From: Methanocorpusculum sp.
GTDB lineage: Archaea > Halobacteriota > Methanomicrobia > Methanomicrobiales > Methanocorpusculaceae
Direction of reading: 5' to 3'
Assembly (NCBI RefSeq): GCF_030655665.1
Contig: NZ_JAUSPQ010000006.1
Coordinates: 124,001 to 188,000, forward strand
DNA length: 64,000 nucleotides
A model generated the notes under the pieces. The model saw nothing but the letters and a program-made list of their open reading frames with translations, was not told the origin of the DNA and did not search any database. Of the stretch, positions 42,326 to 50,865 are shown piece by piece (within the stretch, counting starts at the first letter, position 1; every line of letters begins with the position of its first letter). A program made the translations under genes and the position numbers.

Positions 42326-43243
42326 TTATATGAAAATGAGAAGGAGAATGCCGATTGCGGCACAGATGACCGTACACCATCTGATCGTACTGATGATCGA
42401 TCTTCCCCCTTCAGCGAGGGTCTGTTCAGGATATCCTATCTGATAGACGCCGGGTTTTTCGAACATGACCCCGCAGCCGCCGGCAATCAGACTCATGGGG
42501 ATCCCGCCGTTGAAACCAGGGCGTAATTTTCGGTCGTGTTTGAAGATATACCATGCCTGTTTGATTCTTCCTTTGAGAAGGAAGATGAGGAGAAGCACTG
42601 CTCCGGTGATTCGTGCAGGGATGAAGGCGAGGATGTCGTCCATTCTGGCAGGGAACCAGCCAAGACGGATCCGTTCGTCTTTGTATCCGAGCATGGCATC
42701 CATGGTGTTGGCCGATCGAAACATTACTGCGCCGATGATCCCCATGCCGAAGAGGAGTTCAAAGACCACGAACCAGAATATCGGGGAGATGATGCTGTCT
42801 ACCAGATTTTCTGCTGCTGATTCATACGCTCCCGACCTGATCTGTTCAAAGGTGAGGGTTTTTGTGTCCCGGCTGACGAGATACTGAACGGCTTTTCTGC
42901 CCTCTTCTTCTCCCTGTTCCAGCGCAGTTTCGACTGCTCCGACATGCTCTTCGAGTGAGCGCCACCCGACGCAGAAAGCGAGTACGAGTATGGAGAACGG
43001 GAGGGATATGTACCATGGGGTGTAGAGGAGTATGAGAAGACAGGGAAGGATCACTATACTGACGGTCAGCAGCCAGCCGCAGATCCCTATGAACCGTTCC
43101 GTTCGACGGTGATAATAGGTCGTGCGACCCCAGAGACCGATGAATCTACCAATAAGAGCTACCGGATGAAAATTAGAACGCGGATCACCGATCAGACGGT
43201 CGATGACCAGTCCAAAAAAAAGAGTTACTGCACCGATCGCCAT
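42326..43243 (-). CDS. cbiB: Adenosylcobinamide-phosphate synthase CbiB/CobD
   Basis: 305 residues, integral membrane with several spans. LIDRLIGDPRSNFHPVALIGRFIG (GDP...HPV..IG), VGWRSLEEHVGAVETALEQGEEEGRKAVQYLVSRDTKTL (RS L..H, V.RDT), SAAENLVDSIISPIFW (ENLVD) and RSANTMDAMLGYK are the family motifs. It joins cobyrinate derivative with aminopropanol (phosphate) in late cobamide synthesis, needed for Mtr and other methyltransferases. The upstream gene overlaps it by 19 bases. Confidence 0.92.
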   Translation of the reverse strand: MAIGAVTLFFGLVIDRLIGDPRSNFHPVALIGRFIGLWGRTTYYHRRTERFIGICGWLLTVSIVILPCLLILLYTPWYISLPFSILVLAFCVGWRSLEEHVGAVETALEQGEEEGRKAVQYLVSRDTKTLTFEQIRSGAYESAAENLVDSIISPIFWFVVFELLFGMGIIGAVMFRSANTMDAMLGYKDERIRLGWFPARMDDILAFIPARITGAVLLLIFLLKGRIKQAWYIFKHDRKLRPGFNGGIPMSLIAGGCGVMFEKPGVYQIGYPEQTLAEGGRSIISTIRWCTVICAAIGILLLIFI

Positions 43244-43779
43244 GTAATAATGATCCCGGCAAGCATAATGATATAGAGGATCACTGCCATGACAGTAGTA
43301 TTGACCGCTGCGGGTGCCTGTATCCAGAAAATAAGAACGATGAAGCCGAGAATTGGAGCGATGAGGTTGATCAGGATCACACTCAGTCCGATCTTTGTCA
43401 GAGGAGCACGTTTGCTTTGTTTTTGTACCGGTTCCTGACAGATCGGTTCCTTCTTTTCTTCAAGTTCCGGCAGGATCACATTGACCGTAAACCCGGTACG
43501 CCGCATGCCGTATCCGGAGATGACCTGCATCTCAAAACTACCGGGGTTTGCTGAAGGAAGGATGTCGACTTTGATTTCCGACTCGGCCTCGACGTAGAGG
43601 TTTTCGTAGGTGAAGTTGGTATATGCCGATCCTTCGGTCCGAAGAGTTGCGTGGGTGGGTGCCCCGTAGTTTACGATCCGGATATGGAGGGGTGTTCCGG
43701 CACTGACCTCGACAGAGTCGGTCGAGATTTCGAGTGAGTTTATTCCGAGACGGTTCAGATGGACTTCAACAATTGGCAT
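43225..43779 (-). CDS. Membrane protein with external beta domain, unknown
   Basis: 184 residues. The first about 105 residues look like an Ig-like or Tg-type beta domain (VEVSAGTPLHIRIVNYGAPTHATLRTEG), without a signal peptide, followed by a basic linker (KQSKRAPLTK) and two membrane helices near the C-terminus (about 130-152 and 161-180). The layout suggests tail anchoring with an N-terminal cytoplasmic or threaded domain. Not recognised as a named family. Overlaps cbiB by 19 bases. Confidence 0.55.
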   Translation of the reverse strand: MPIVEVHLNRLGINSLEISTDSVEVSAGTPLHIRIVNYGAPTHATLRTEGSAYTNFTYENLYVEAESEIKVDILPSANPGSFEMQVISGYGMRRTGFTVNVILPELEEKKEPICQEPVQKQSKRAPLTKIGLSVILINLIAPILGFIVLIFWIQAPAAVNTTVMAVILYIIMLAGIIITWRSVQ

Positions 43780-43785
43780 TTTAGG

Positions 43786-43965
43786 TTACCTCTGATCTTC
43801 TGGAAGGAGATTTGCGATCCCCGATGAGATCGGATACACCCGTTTGCATACGGTACAGGTCAAGAGTCCTTCCATTATTTCTGTATCATTACCCTCCATC
43901 TCTGTAAGCATAAACTTTCCCTTGCATACGGGGCAGCAGATGATGTCAAGTATTCGGCGTTTCAT
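43786..43965 (-). CDS. Trm112-like zinc protein (59 residues)
   Basis: MKRRILDIICCPVCKGKFML at the start, then LLTCTVCKRVYPISSGIANLLPEDQR at the end. CPVC and CTVC provide a zinc-ribbon, and the Y-P-I-...-I-P-(N)-LLP end is characteristic of Trm112/YcaR-like proteins, which stabilise and activate methyltransferases such as those modifying tRNA and release factor. Archaeal Trm112 forms such complexes. It starts 3 bases from the purA stop on the same strand and ends 6 bases before the next gene, so is well placed in an operon. Confidence 0.85.
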   Translation of the reverse strand: MKRRILDIICCPVCKGKFMLTEMEGNDTEIMEGLLTCTVCKRVYPISSGIANLLPEDQR

Positions 43966-43968
43966 TGA

Positions 43969-44979
43969 TTAAAGCTCTGATCTGATGTCGATGATATGTG
44001 ATTGGTCAGGTCCGGTGGAGATGATCCCGACAGGTTTTCCGGTGTCGGCTTCGATCTGGTCAATGAAAGCCAGTACTTTGGGAGTGAGTTTTGCGTAATC
44101 GGTCGCTCCAAAGACGGTCGAGTCGACGTGGTCGACTCCGGTGATGGCGATGGTGGTACAGCCGTTGATCATTGCGGAGTAGCGTGCCATTTTGCCGTCC
44201 CAGGTTCCGATACGGCGTTCTCTGTGGGTGACGGCTCCAAACTCCTGGATTCCAAGGGCAATTGATTCTTCGTGGGTGAGTTCGGTTGGGAAGGGTCCTT
44301 CGCCGACTCGTGTTGGGAATGCTTTGAAGACAACGACGACGTCATCAATGTTGGTTGGTCCGACGCCAACGTCAGCTGCCATCTGGGATGCCGAGGTGTC
44401 TTTGCTGGTGACGAATGGGTAGTTTCCGTAGTAGAGGGAGATCCCAAAGCCCTGTGTTCCTTCAATGAGGACAGAGTCGCCCTTTTCAATAGCGTCGTTG
44501 ACGCTTTGGGCAACATCGGTGATGTAGGGGGCGAGTTCAGGAATGTCTCTTGCAAGACGGCCTTTCCTCATGACGCGGTCTGAGTTGGCAGGCCCGCATC
44601 CTGATCCGGTCGATCCGACTGTTTTAGACAGGTGAGGATCTTTTTTGTCCAGAGTGATGTGTGCCTCTTCGATGATCCCGCAACGGCCGTCGATCTTTGT
44701 TCTATCGGCGCATTTGAGGATGTCAAGTTCGTGAGCGAAGACTCTTGGGTCAACGAGTACGCCGCTTCCGATCATGAGTTCCGCTTTGGGGTAGAGGAAT
44801 CCTGACGGGATCATACGGACAACATATTTTTCGTTTAGTACATTTATGGTGTGACCTGCGTTCGGCCCCACACCGCCGCGGGCAATAATGGTTGCTTTGT
44901 CTTTTTGCGCAATGTGGGCGACGATTTTCCCTTTCCCTTCGTCGCCAAAAAAGCCACCGACTATGATCGTACTTGGCAT
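43969..44979 (-). CDS. purA: Adenylosuccinate synthetase
   Basis: 336 residues, the short archaeal form (bacterial enzymes are about 430). Phosphate loop [17 protein letters not shown], then [55 protein letters not shown] and GVTGVDH-like region. It forms adenylosuccinate from IMP and Asp with GTP in AMP synthesis. The first gene of a cluster with the Trm112-like gene; upstream lies a repeat-rich gap. Confidence 0.95.
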   Translation of the reverse strand: MPSTIIVGGFFGDEGKGKIVAHIAQKDKATIIARGGVGPNAGHTINVLNEKYVVRMIPSGFLYPKAELMIGSGVLVDPRVFAHELDILKCADRTKIDGRCGIIEEAHITLDKKDPHLSKTVGSTGSGCGPANSDRVMRKGRLARDIPELAPYITDVAQSVNDAIEKGDSVLIEGTQGFGISLYYGNYPFVTSKDTSASQMAADVGVGPTNIDDVVVVFKAFPTRVGEGPFPTELTHEESIALGIQEFGAVTHRERRIGTWDGKMARYSAMINGCTTIAITGVDHVDSTVFGATDYAKLTPKVLAFIDQIEADTGKPVGIISTGPDQSHIIDIRSEL

Positions 44980-45017
44980 GGTTATCGAATATTATTGGAT
45001 GCAGTTGGTGATAAGGA

Positions 45018-45200
45018 CTTGGGTTATTGGGTTGCGAACGGAGTGAGCGACCTCAAAGGAGCAAACCGTAGGTTTGCGACCGGGGCGGATCACGACCAGA
45101 GAGCGTGGCCAAAGCTTGAGCAAACCCCTGGTTTGCGTGTGCGGCTTACGATGCATCCTTCCTTCAAAGAAAACCACCTCTCTAAATCTCTCCAGCAAAG
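45018..45200. repeat. Hairpin-rich intergenic repeat with GCAAACC hairpin
   Basis: Between purA and the S-layer gene: GGGTTGCGAACGGAGTGAGC, then GACCTCAAAGGA and the perfect hairpin GCAAACC-GTA-GGTTTGC (45061-45077) followed by GACC. This matches the module at 11468-11527 and 33045-33115. A second perfect inverted repeat GCACTAT-TATATT-ATAGTGC follows at 45216-45235. No gene is seen from 44980 to 45562. Confidence 0.65.
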
Positions 45201-45409
45201 ATGAGGTCCTCGTTCGCACTATTATATTATAGTGCATCTTCTTCCTTCTTGTCGTATGTGACGTATTACCAGCGGCAACATTCCGTCGTTTGTCGAAATG
45301 AATTATGCGGTTATTTCGCTTGAATGGTATGCCCCATAAGGATGCGTGTTTTATCTTTTGGCTCACGTTACCACCTATATTGGCCTGGATTCGAGACCCC
45401 GACCACAAA

Positions 45410-45562
45410 GTCTATTATATAACATAATCAAATATCAAAGCATATTCCGTTCATCGGAGTATGACCCTTGCAGAATGCTTATTCGACAAATGTCGAATAT
45501 CACGTATCGCATGTTAAACATGCACAAACAAATTTACAATCCTAATTTAGGAGGAATTGAAA
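45410..45562 (+). promoter_or_regulatory. S-layer gene promoter and hairpin leader
   Basis: TATTATATAA (about 45413-45422) is a good TATA box, which puts transcription start near 45445 and gives a leader of roughly 115 nt. The leader holds two perfect palindromes, ATTCGACA-AA-TGTCGAAT (45481-45498) and GCATGTT-A-AACATGC (45509-45523), then AGGAGG at 45549-45554. Stable 5' hairpins are compatible with long mRNA life for a highly expressed surface protein. Confidence 0.6.
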
Positions 45563-47812
45563 TTGAAAACAACTAAAACTATTGCAGCAGTCCTCGCTGT
45601 GTTCCTTGTTGCCGTTCTCTTTATGGGAGCAGCATCAGCAGCACCAGTTGGTGGATCTACTGTATATGTATACCAGTATGGTGCAACAGGAGATGTTGCC
45701 CCCACAACGTACTACCTGTACCAGAATGGTCAGGTAGCAGGGTCTGCTACTACTGATGCCACCGGTACATTCGCTTCCGAGGGTATCGTTGCAGGTACAT
45801 ACGATAGCGTAGCTACCGGTCTTACCGCAGGCGCTTTCATCCTGAAATACCCCGCTTTAACTCTTGACGCATTCAAAGCAGGTACCGGAACATCAATCGT
45901 CGGAACCTCTGTCTTAAAGAGCCAGAATGTCGATTTAAGTGTGTCTGGAACCAACGGTCTTACCTATGGATTTACTTTTACTACCCCTGAAGGCGGTAAA
46001 ACCAATGAATTCGGTAAGGATGCAGTAACCGGAGTTCCGCTTGTATTTGCAGACTCCACTGTCTTCCCCGCAGCTCAGCTGAGCAACATTGATATCAGCG
46101 ATGTTGCCACTGGCGAATGGACCGCAAAGTATGCATTAAAGACTGGTGCTGTTGCGACCAGAATGACAGGAATCACTCCGTCAAAGTACCTTGACTCACC
46201 GTCAATTAAGTTCACCGTTGGCGCAGCCGTTACAGAATCTATCTCCATCAATACTGAGAAGATCATTCGCGGCGGCTCCATTCTTGTAACCATCACCGGT
46301 GATCCATATGCTGTAGTTCCAGTAACTATTGACTCCCTTGGTTTCACACCTCTTGCTGGTCAGTCAGGTATTACTACAGTAGCTGCTGATTACGATGTAA
46401 CAACTGGTTACCTTAAAAGCTTCAGAGCAACCCTTAGCTCCTCTGGAACCCGTACTCTCCAGTTCGACTCCAACACTAAGCCACTTGCAATCGACGCAGA
46501 AGACACCACTTACACCTTCGCAGCAACCTTCCCTGTGACTCTTGTCACGAAAAAGGCAAAAGTAGCTGTTGAACAGGGTACAGTAACTGTTAAAACATCC
46601 CAGGATTCTTACTTTATCGGTAACGATATGACGATTTCCGGTACAAACACCGAGTCTGAAGTTGTTTATCTCTTTATCAAAGGTGCCAACGTAGCAACCA
46701 CAGGTATTGCCGGTTACTCTGGTCTTACCCCAGTATCAGTTGACTCCGATAACACCTGGAAAGTAACCTTTAACACCAGAACCACCCTTGGTCCATTAGA
46801 TGCAGGTACTTACACGATCTACGCAGCAGCATCTGCTCTTCCTGTTACCTTTGCATTTGACTCAGACTCAGTATATGAGAGTACCTCAGTTGCTCTTAAA
46901 CAGCCGTTCCTTACCGCAACTGCAGCATCATCAACTGTTGCACAGGGCGATAAGATCAAGATTACCGGTACTGCAGAAGCAGCTACACAGGTTATGTATT
47001 ACATCTTTGGTACCAACAAATTCGCTTCCGCAACAATCTCTGTTGATGATGACGGATCCTACTCCAAAGAAATCGCAACCGACAACTTTGCAGCAGGTCA
47101 GTACTTTGTTGTAATCCAGCACCCGATGTATGACGGCTGGTTCAACATTGGTCCAGTCCCAGCAGTTCTGCCGGCAACTGGATTTGATATCACTGAGAAC
47201 ACCCTTGGTCCGTATACCTTAGGTACCACTGTTCTGTTCAACACTGTAGAGCGCCAGAGCGCAAATGCTGCTGAAGCACTTTGCGTTGCAATGGACTCTC
47301 AGAACATCGATGATATCTACGTGAAACTCACCTTCATCGTTGCTCAGCCAACCCTTACAATGAACTCTGTTTCCGATGTCACCAAAGGCTCTGCCCTTAA
47401 AGTCTCCGGAACCTCTAACCTCAAAGAAGGTACTATTGTAACCGTTGATGTCCTTTCAACTGCATTCACTGCTGTTGATAAGAGCACAGTAAGTTCCGCA
47501 TCCTTCATCACTCTGACCACTAAGGTCGTAAAGGGTGCTGACGGCGTTAACACCTGGGAAGTCACCTTTGACACAACCGGATTAAACGTTGACACTTACA
47601 CTATCCGTGCAATAACTGACGATCTCTCTACTTCTACGACTGTCAAAGTCCTTGAAGCAACGAAGACTCCAACTGCAACTGCAACTGCAACTGCAACTAA
47701 GACTGCAACTGCAACCGCAACTGCAACTCCGACTAAGACTCCCGGCTTCGGTGCATTCCTTGCACTCGCAGGCCTTGGCGCTGTCGCTGTTCTCGTCCTC
47801 CGCCGCGACTAA
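45563..47812 (+). CDS. S-layer glycoprotein with PGF-CTERM anchor
   Basis: About 749 residues. There is no ATG; two in-frame TTG codons lie at 45557 and 45563. AGGAGG at 45549-45554 favours 45563 (MKTTKTIAAVLAVFL). Signal peptide cut near AASAAP. The mature protein is Thr/Ser/Val-rich, beta-sheet in character, with repeated domains such as SVTVKTSQDSYFIGNDMTISGTNTESE and SSTVAQGDKIKITGTAEAATQ, and many N-glycosylation NxT/S sites. It ends in a spacer of TATATATA-type Thr-Ala repeats, TPGFG (PGF motif), a hydrophobic span and RRD, which are the signals for archaeosortase processing and lipid anchoring. Confidence 0.88.
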   Translation: MKTTKTIAAVLAVFLVAVLFMGAASAAPVGGSTVYVYQYGATGDVAPTTYYLYQNGQVAGSATTDATGTFASEGIVAGTYDSVATGLTAGAFILKYPALTLDAFKAGTGTSIVGTSVLKSQNVDLSVSGTNGLTYGFTFTTPEGGKTNEFGKDAVTGVPLVFADSTVFPAAQLSNIDISDVATGEWTAKYALKTGAVATRMTGITPSKYLDSPSIKFTVGAAVTESISINTEKIIRGGSILVTITGDPYAVVPVTIDSLGFTPLAGQSGITTVAADYDVTTGYLKSFRATLSSSGTRTLQFDSNTKPLAIDAEDTTYTFAATFPVTLVTKKAKVAVEQGTVTVKTSQDSYFIGNDMTISGTNTESEVVYLFIKGANVATTGIAGYSGLTPVSVDSDNTWKVTFNTRTTLGPLDAGTYTIYAAASALPVTFAFDSDSVYESTSVALKQPFLTATAASSTVAQGDKIKITGTAEAATQVMYYIFGTNKFASATISVDDDGSYSKEIATDNFAAGQYFVVIQHPMYDGWFNIGPVPAVLPATGFDITENTLGPYTLGTTVLFNTVERQSANAAEALCVAMDSQNIDDIYVKLTFIVAQPTLTMNSVSDVTKGSALKVSGTSNLKEGTIVTVDVLSTAFTAVDKSTVSSASFITLTTKVVKGADGVNTWEVTFDTTGLNVDTYTIRAITDDLSTSTTVKVLEATKTPTATATATATKTATATATATPTKTPGFGAFLALAGLGAVAVLVLRRD

Positions 47813-47969
47813 ATTCTTCTTGAAGAATTTTAACGGCTAAGACAGATTTGTGTCCCGCATGGGGCACAAATCCCCTAATTTTCCAGAGTTGCTTTTTTGA
47901 AGATTTAGTATTCTGGCTATGTTGGTATTTTTCCGTGATGTGGCTGCTTCTCACTCTAGGCATTCTCAC

Positions 47970-48045
47970 TCCCTACTGAGCGCCCCGCACTCGCAAGTCT
48001 ATCGACTTGCTCGACTGAGGGCACCCCTCCGGGGTCCCCCGTAAC
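47970..48045. repeat. Intergenic hairpin repeat with GCAAGTC stem
   Basis: Between the S-layer gene and AMP phosphorylase gene. It contains the perfect hairpin GCAAGTC-TATC-GACTTGC (47993-48010), bounded by TCG/TCGACT, and a second C-rich palindrome CACCCCTCCGGGGT. It belongs with the GCAANNC-loop-GNNTTGC hairpins at 11180, 11510, 45061 and 62461. No gene in 47813-48085. Confidence 0.6.
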
Positions 48046-48085
48046 ACAAAAATCCTTATCCTATCCCGACCAAAAGAGAATCATC

Positions 48086-49603
48086 ATGAACCTCATCCTG
48101 GATATTATCGATATCTCTACACCTGTTATTCTTCTAAATGACACTGATGCCCGGCAGATCGGTGTTCTTGAAGGTGATCGTGTAACCATTACCCGCATAA
48201 AAACAAAACATACGATAACCGCTCCCGTTTCGATTACCAAAACACTCACTCGTCAGGGAACTGGCACCGTCTCTCTTGGAACTAATGAAACGCTTGCAGC
48301 CGAAAAAGGCGATGAAATGGAAATACGTGCTGCTCTTCGACCTGCCTCAATTGCCTTCATTCGAAAGAAAATGGACGGAGGCAAATTCACCCGTGAAGAA
48401 ACGGCCACCATCATCTCCGACTTGTCATCCAACGTGCTTTCTCCATCAGAAATCACCGCCTACATCACCGCTGCCTACATCAACGGACTCGACATGGATG
48501 AAGTTGAATATCTCACCCGGGAGATGGTAGCTTCAGGAGAGCAGATCACCTTCTCGAAAAAACCTGTCGTTGACAAACATTCGATCGGCGGGGTTCCCGG
48601 AAACAAAATTACTCTTCTTGTTGTCCCGGTCATCGCCGCCGCCGGTCTTCTCATTCCTAAAACCAGTTCGCGGGCAATCACCGGGGCGGGAGGAACAGCT
48701 GATCTCATGGAAGCCCTTGCCCCAGTTGCCTTTTCAGCAGCCGAAATCAAAACAATGACCGAGAAAGCAGGCGGAGTTATCGTCTGGGGCGGGGCAACAA
48801 ACATCGCTCCTGCTGACGATATCATCGTCACCTACGAGTATCCGCTCAAAATCGATGCCAGAGGTCAGATGCTTGCAAGCATCATGGCAAAGAAAATGGC
48901 CGTCGGTTCAGACACCTGCGTCATAGATATCCCGATCGGTCCCGGCACGAAAATTGCTGATGAAATTGAAGGCCGTGTCATTGCAAATGAACTCATTACA
49001 CTTGGCAACCGTATTGGGATCCGTGTAGAATGTGCCATCACGTACGGCGGGTCTCCCATTGGAAGAAACATTGGCGTAAACCTTGAAGTATCCGAAGCTC
49101 TCAGCATTCTGGAAGGAAAACAAGGGGCCAATTCTCTTGTTCAGAAAAGTGTGGCCATCGCCGGAATCGCCCTTGAAATGACCGGTAAAACCGGGGCCGG
49201 TTCGGGAGCGGAAGCTGCGCATGATCTGATCAAAAAAGGCAAAGCTCTCAAGAAAATGCTGGAGATCATCGAGATCCAGGGCGGCGATCCAAAAGTCAAA
49301 TCAACTGATTTCCCATCTGGAGAACATACATTTATTGTTCCATCAGCTTCAGACGGCTATGTGGTCTCCATCAAAAATCAGGCTCTGATTACTATTGCCC
49401 GAGCCGCAGGATCTCCGGTAGATCATGGGGCTGGTCTCCACCTTCACAAAAAACCCGGAGAGTATGTCAAACGCGGTGAACCGCTTCTCACCATCTATGC
49501 CGAACGCGGCTGGCGGCTAACCCGTGCGATCGAAGAAGCAAGAACCTCCCACCCTGTCCTTGTTGAAGGTATGCTTCTTGAACGGATCTCAAACAACCGA
49601 TGA
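48086..49603 (+). CDS. deoA: AMP phosphorylase (archaeal, thymidine phosphorylase family)
   Basis: 505 residues, with an N-terminal extension of about 85 residues beyond the pyrimidine phosphorylase fold, as in the archaeal AMP phosphorylases. Motifs [54 protein letters not shown] (KHS.GG, phosphate-binding; TSSRAI-AGTAD) and DVE-like [13 protein letters not shown]. It converts AMP and phosphate to adenine and ribose 1,5-bisphosphate, feeding the archaeal pentose bisphosphate pathway with ribulose bisphosphate carboxylase. The other pathway genes are not here. Confidence 0.9.
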   Translation: MNLILDIIDISTPVILLNDTDARQIGVLEGDRVTITRIKTKHTITAPVSITKTLTRQGTGTVSLGTNETLAAEKGDEMEIRAALRPASIAFIRKKMDGGKFTREETATIISDLSSNVLSPSEITAYITAAYINGLDMDEVEYLTREMVASGEQITFSKKPVVDKHSIGGVPGNKITLLVVPVIAAAGLLIPKTSSRAITGAGGTADLMEALAPVAFSAAEIKTMTEKAGGVIVWGGATNIAPADDIIVTYEYPLKIDARGQMLASIMAKKMAVGSDTCVIDIPIGPGTKIADEIEGRVIANELITLGNRIGIRVECAITYGGSPIGRNIGVNLEVSEALSILEGKQGANSLVQKSVAIAGIALEMTGKTGAGSGAEAAHDLIKKGKALKKMLEIIEIQGGDPKVKSTDFPSGEHTFIVPSASDGYVVSIKNQALITIARAAGSPVDHGAGLHLHKKPGEYVKRGEPLLTIYAERGWRLTRAIEEARTSHPVLVEGMLLERISNNR

Positions 49604-49627
49604 ACTAATAGGAGTTGACCGCAAAAT

Positions 49628-50812
49628 ATGAATACAATGATAAAGCGTATCCTTGCAGTATTATTCCTCCTCTTTCTTTTATGTGGGACAGTCTCGGCTG
49701 TCTCCACAACTCTCACCGTAAATGTGTTTGACAACAACGCAAACTACGATGCGGTCAGCGGAGCGAGCGTCACTATTACAAAAGGAGCGATTAGTAACAC
49801 TCTGTACACTGATGTGAATGGAGTTGCCCAGTTCATTGAGGTTGAATATGGGGGTGTGTACACCATGTCGGTTTACAAATCCGGTTACATCACCCAGACG
49901 AAAACCATCACTATAAGTACAATGCCCAGAAGCGAGTCCGTCTATCTCGTCTCTGAAACTCCCGTCTCCATAAAAATCATCAATGAGAATGGAGCCGCTA
50001 TTTCCGGAGCAGTAATCAGCATAGATGGAAAAGAGGAAGGTACAACTAATAGTGCAGGTTTGCTTCACGTAGGAATGGGGAAAGGTGTGTATCATCTGAT
50101 CACTGTCAGTGCTGATTCATACGATCCCTACAGCTCATCCCAATATATCGGTACAGATCAGACCTCCCTTACTATTTCCCTAACCAAATCCCAATTTACG
50201 CCATTGATCCTTATCTACAATGAGGCGAAGCTTCCTATCTCCGGAGCTGCAGTATATATCAATCAGAAGATCGTCTCTTACTCGGATGCATATGGTCGAG
50301 CTCAACTTCCGACCTATACCTCAGGAACCTATGCTCTGAAAATTGTAAAGGATGGTTATGTTTCAAATGAACAGGAGATCCAGTTCAGTTCCGATACACC
50401 CGACATCATTGTTGAACTTAACTACTCAGTTGTCCCTCTGATTATCTCCGTGACCGCACATGAAAAACCGGTTCAGGGGGCCATTGTCTACTTTGATGGA
50501 ACGGTGAAAGGCATCACCTCCTTCAACGGAACCTACACTGCAAGCATTAAACCCGGGACAACTCTCGTTCTCTCTGCATCCGCTGATGGATATACGGGAA
50601 CCGATGTTACCTATCTGGTTCTTGCTGACTCAAACAACAATGTAACCCTCACGTTATCGGAAAATCTCCCCACAACGTTGATCGGTATTTCTGCTCTTGC
50701 CGCAATCATCGTTATACTTATTCTCATCCTGGTTGCCACCGGCAAAAAACGGCGAGGGAAAAAATCAGGAAAAACCAGATCTCCTGCACCAAGCAGAAGG
50801 GATTCACTCTGA
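49628..50812 (+). CDS. Secreted/anchored protein of tandem Ig-like (carboxypeptidase-regulatory/PEGA) repeats
   Basis: 394 residues. Signal peptide about 1-24. Four tandem beta-sandwich units follow, each with V...G..I.I......T...G........G.Y.L.......Y pattern: for example SGASVTITKG...TDVNGVAQFIEVEYGGVYTMSVYKSGY, then SGAVISIDGKEEGTTNSAGLLHVGMGKGVYHLI, SGAAVYINQKIV, and QGAIVYFDGTVKGITS. A C-terminal helix (LIGISALAAIIVILILILVATG) with a Lys/Arg-rich tail anchors it. 54 bases upstream of the FtsZ-like gene, probably coexpressed. Confidence 0.75.
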   Translation: MNTMIKRILAVLFLLFLLCGTVSAVSTTLTVNVFDNNANYDAVSGASVTITKGAISNTLYTDVNGVAQFIEVEYGGVYTMSVYKSGYITQTKTITISTMPRSESVYLVSETPVSIKIINENGAAISGAVISIDGKEEGTTNSAGLLHVGMGKGVYHLITVSADSYDPYSSSQYIGTDQTSLTISLTKSQFTPLILIYNEAKLPISGAAVYINQKIVSYSDAYGRAQLPTYTSGTYALKIVKDGYVSNEQEIQFSSDTPDIIVELNYSVVPLIISVTAHEKPVQGAIVYFDGTVKGITSFNGTYTASIKPGTTLVLSASADGYTGTDVTYLVLADSNNNVTLTLSENLPTTLIGISALAAIIVILILILVATGKKRRGKKSGKTRSPAPSRRDSL

Positions 50813-50865
50813 TTTTTTCTATTAACATTATATCTTTGCAAGGGGAATAATAGAAACAGGCATAC

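Noticed and set aside
47660-47740. ACTGCA tandem DNA repeat in the S-layer gene as a regulatory repeat
   Set aside because: It encodes the Thr-Ala spacer before the PGF anchor and is explained by the protein.
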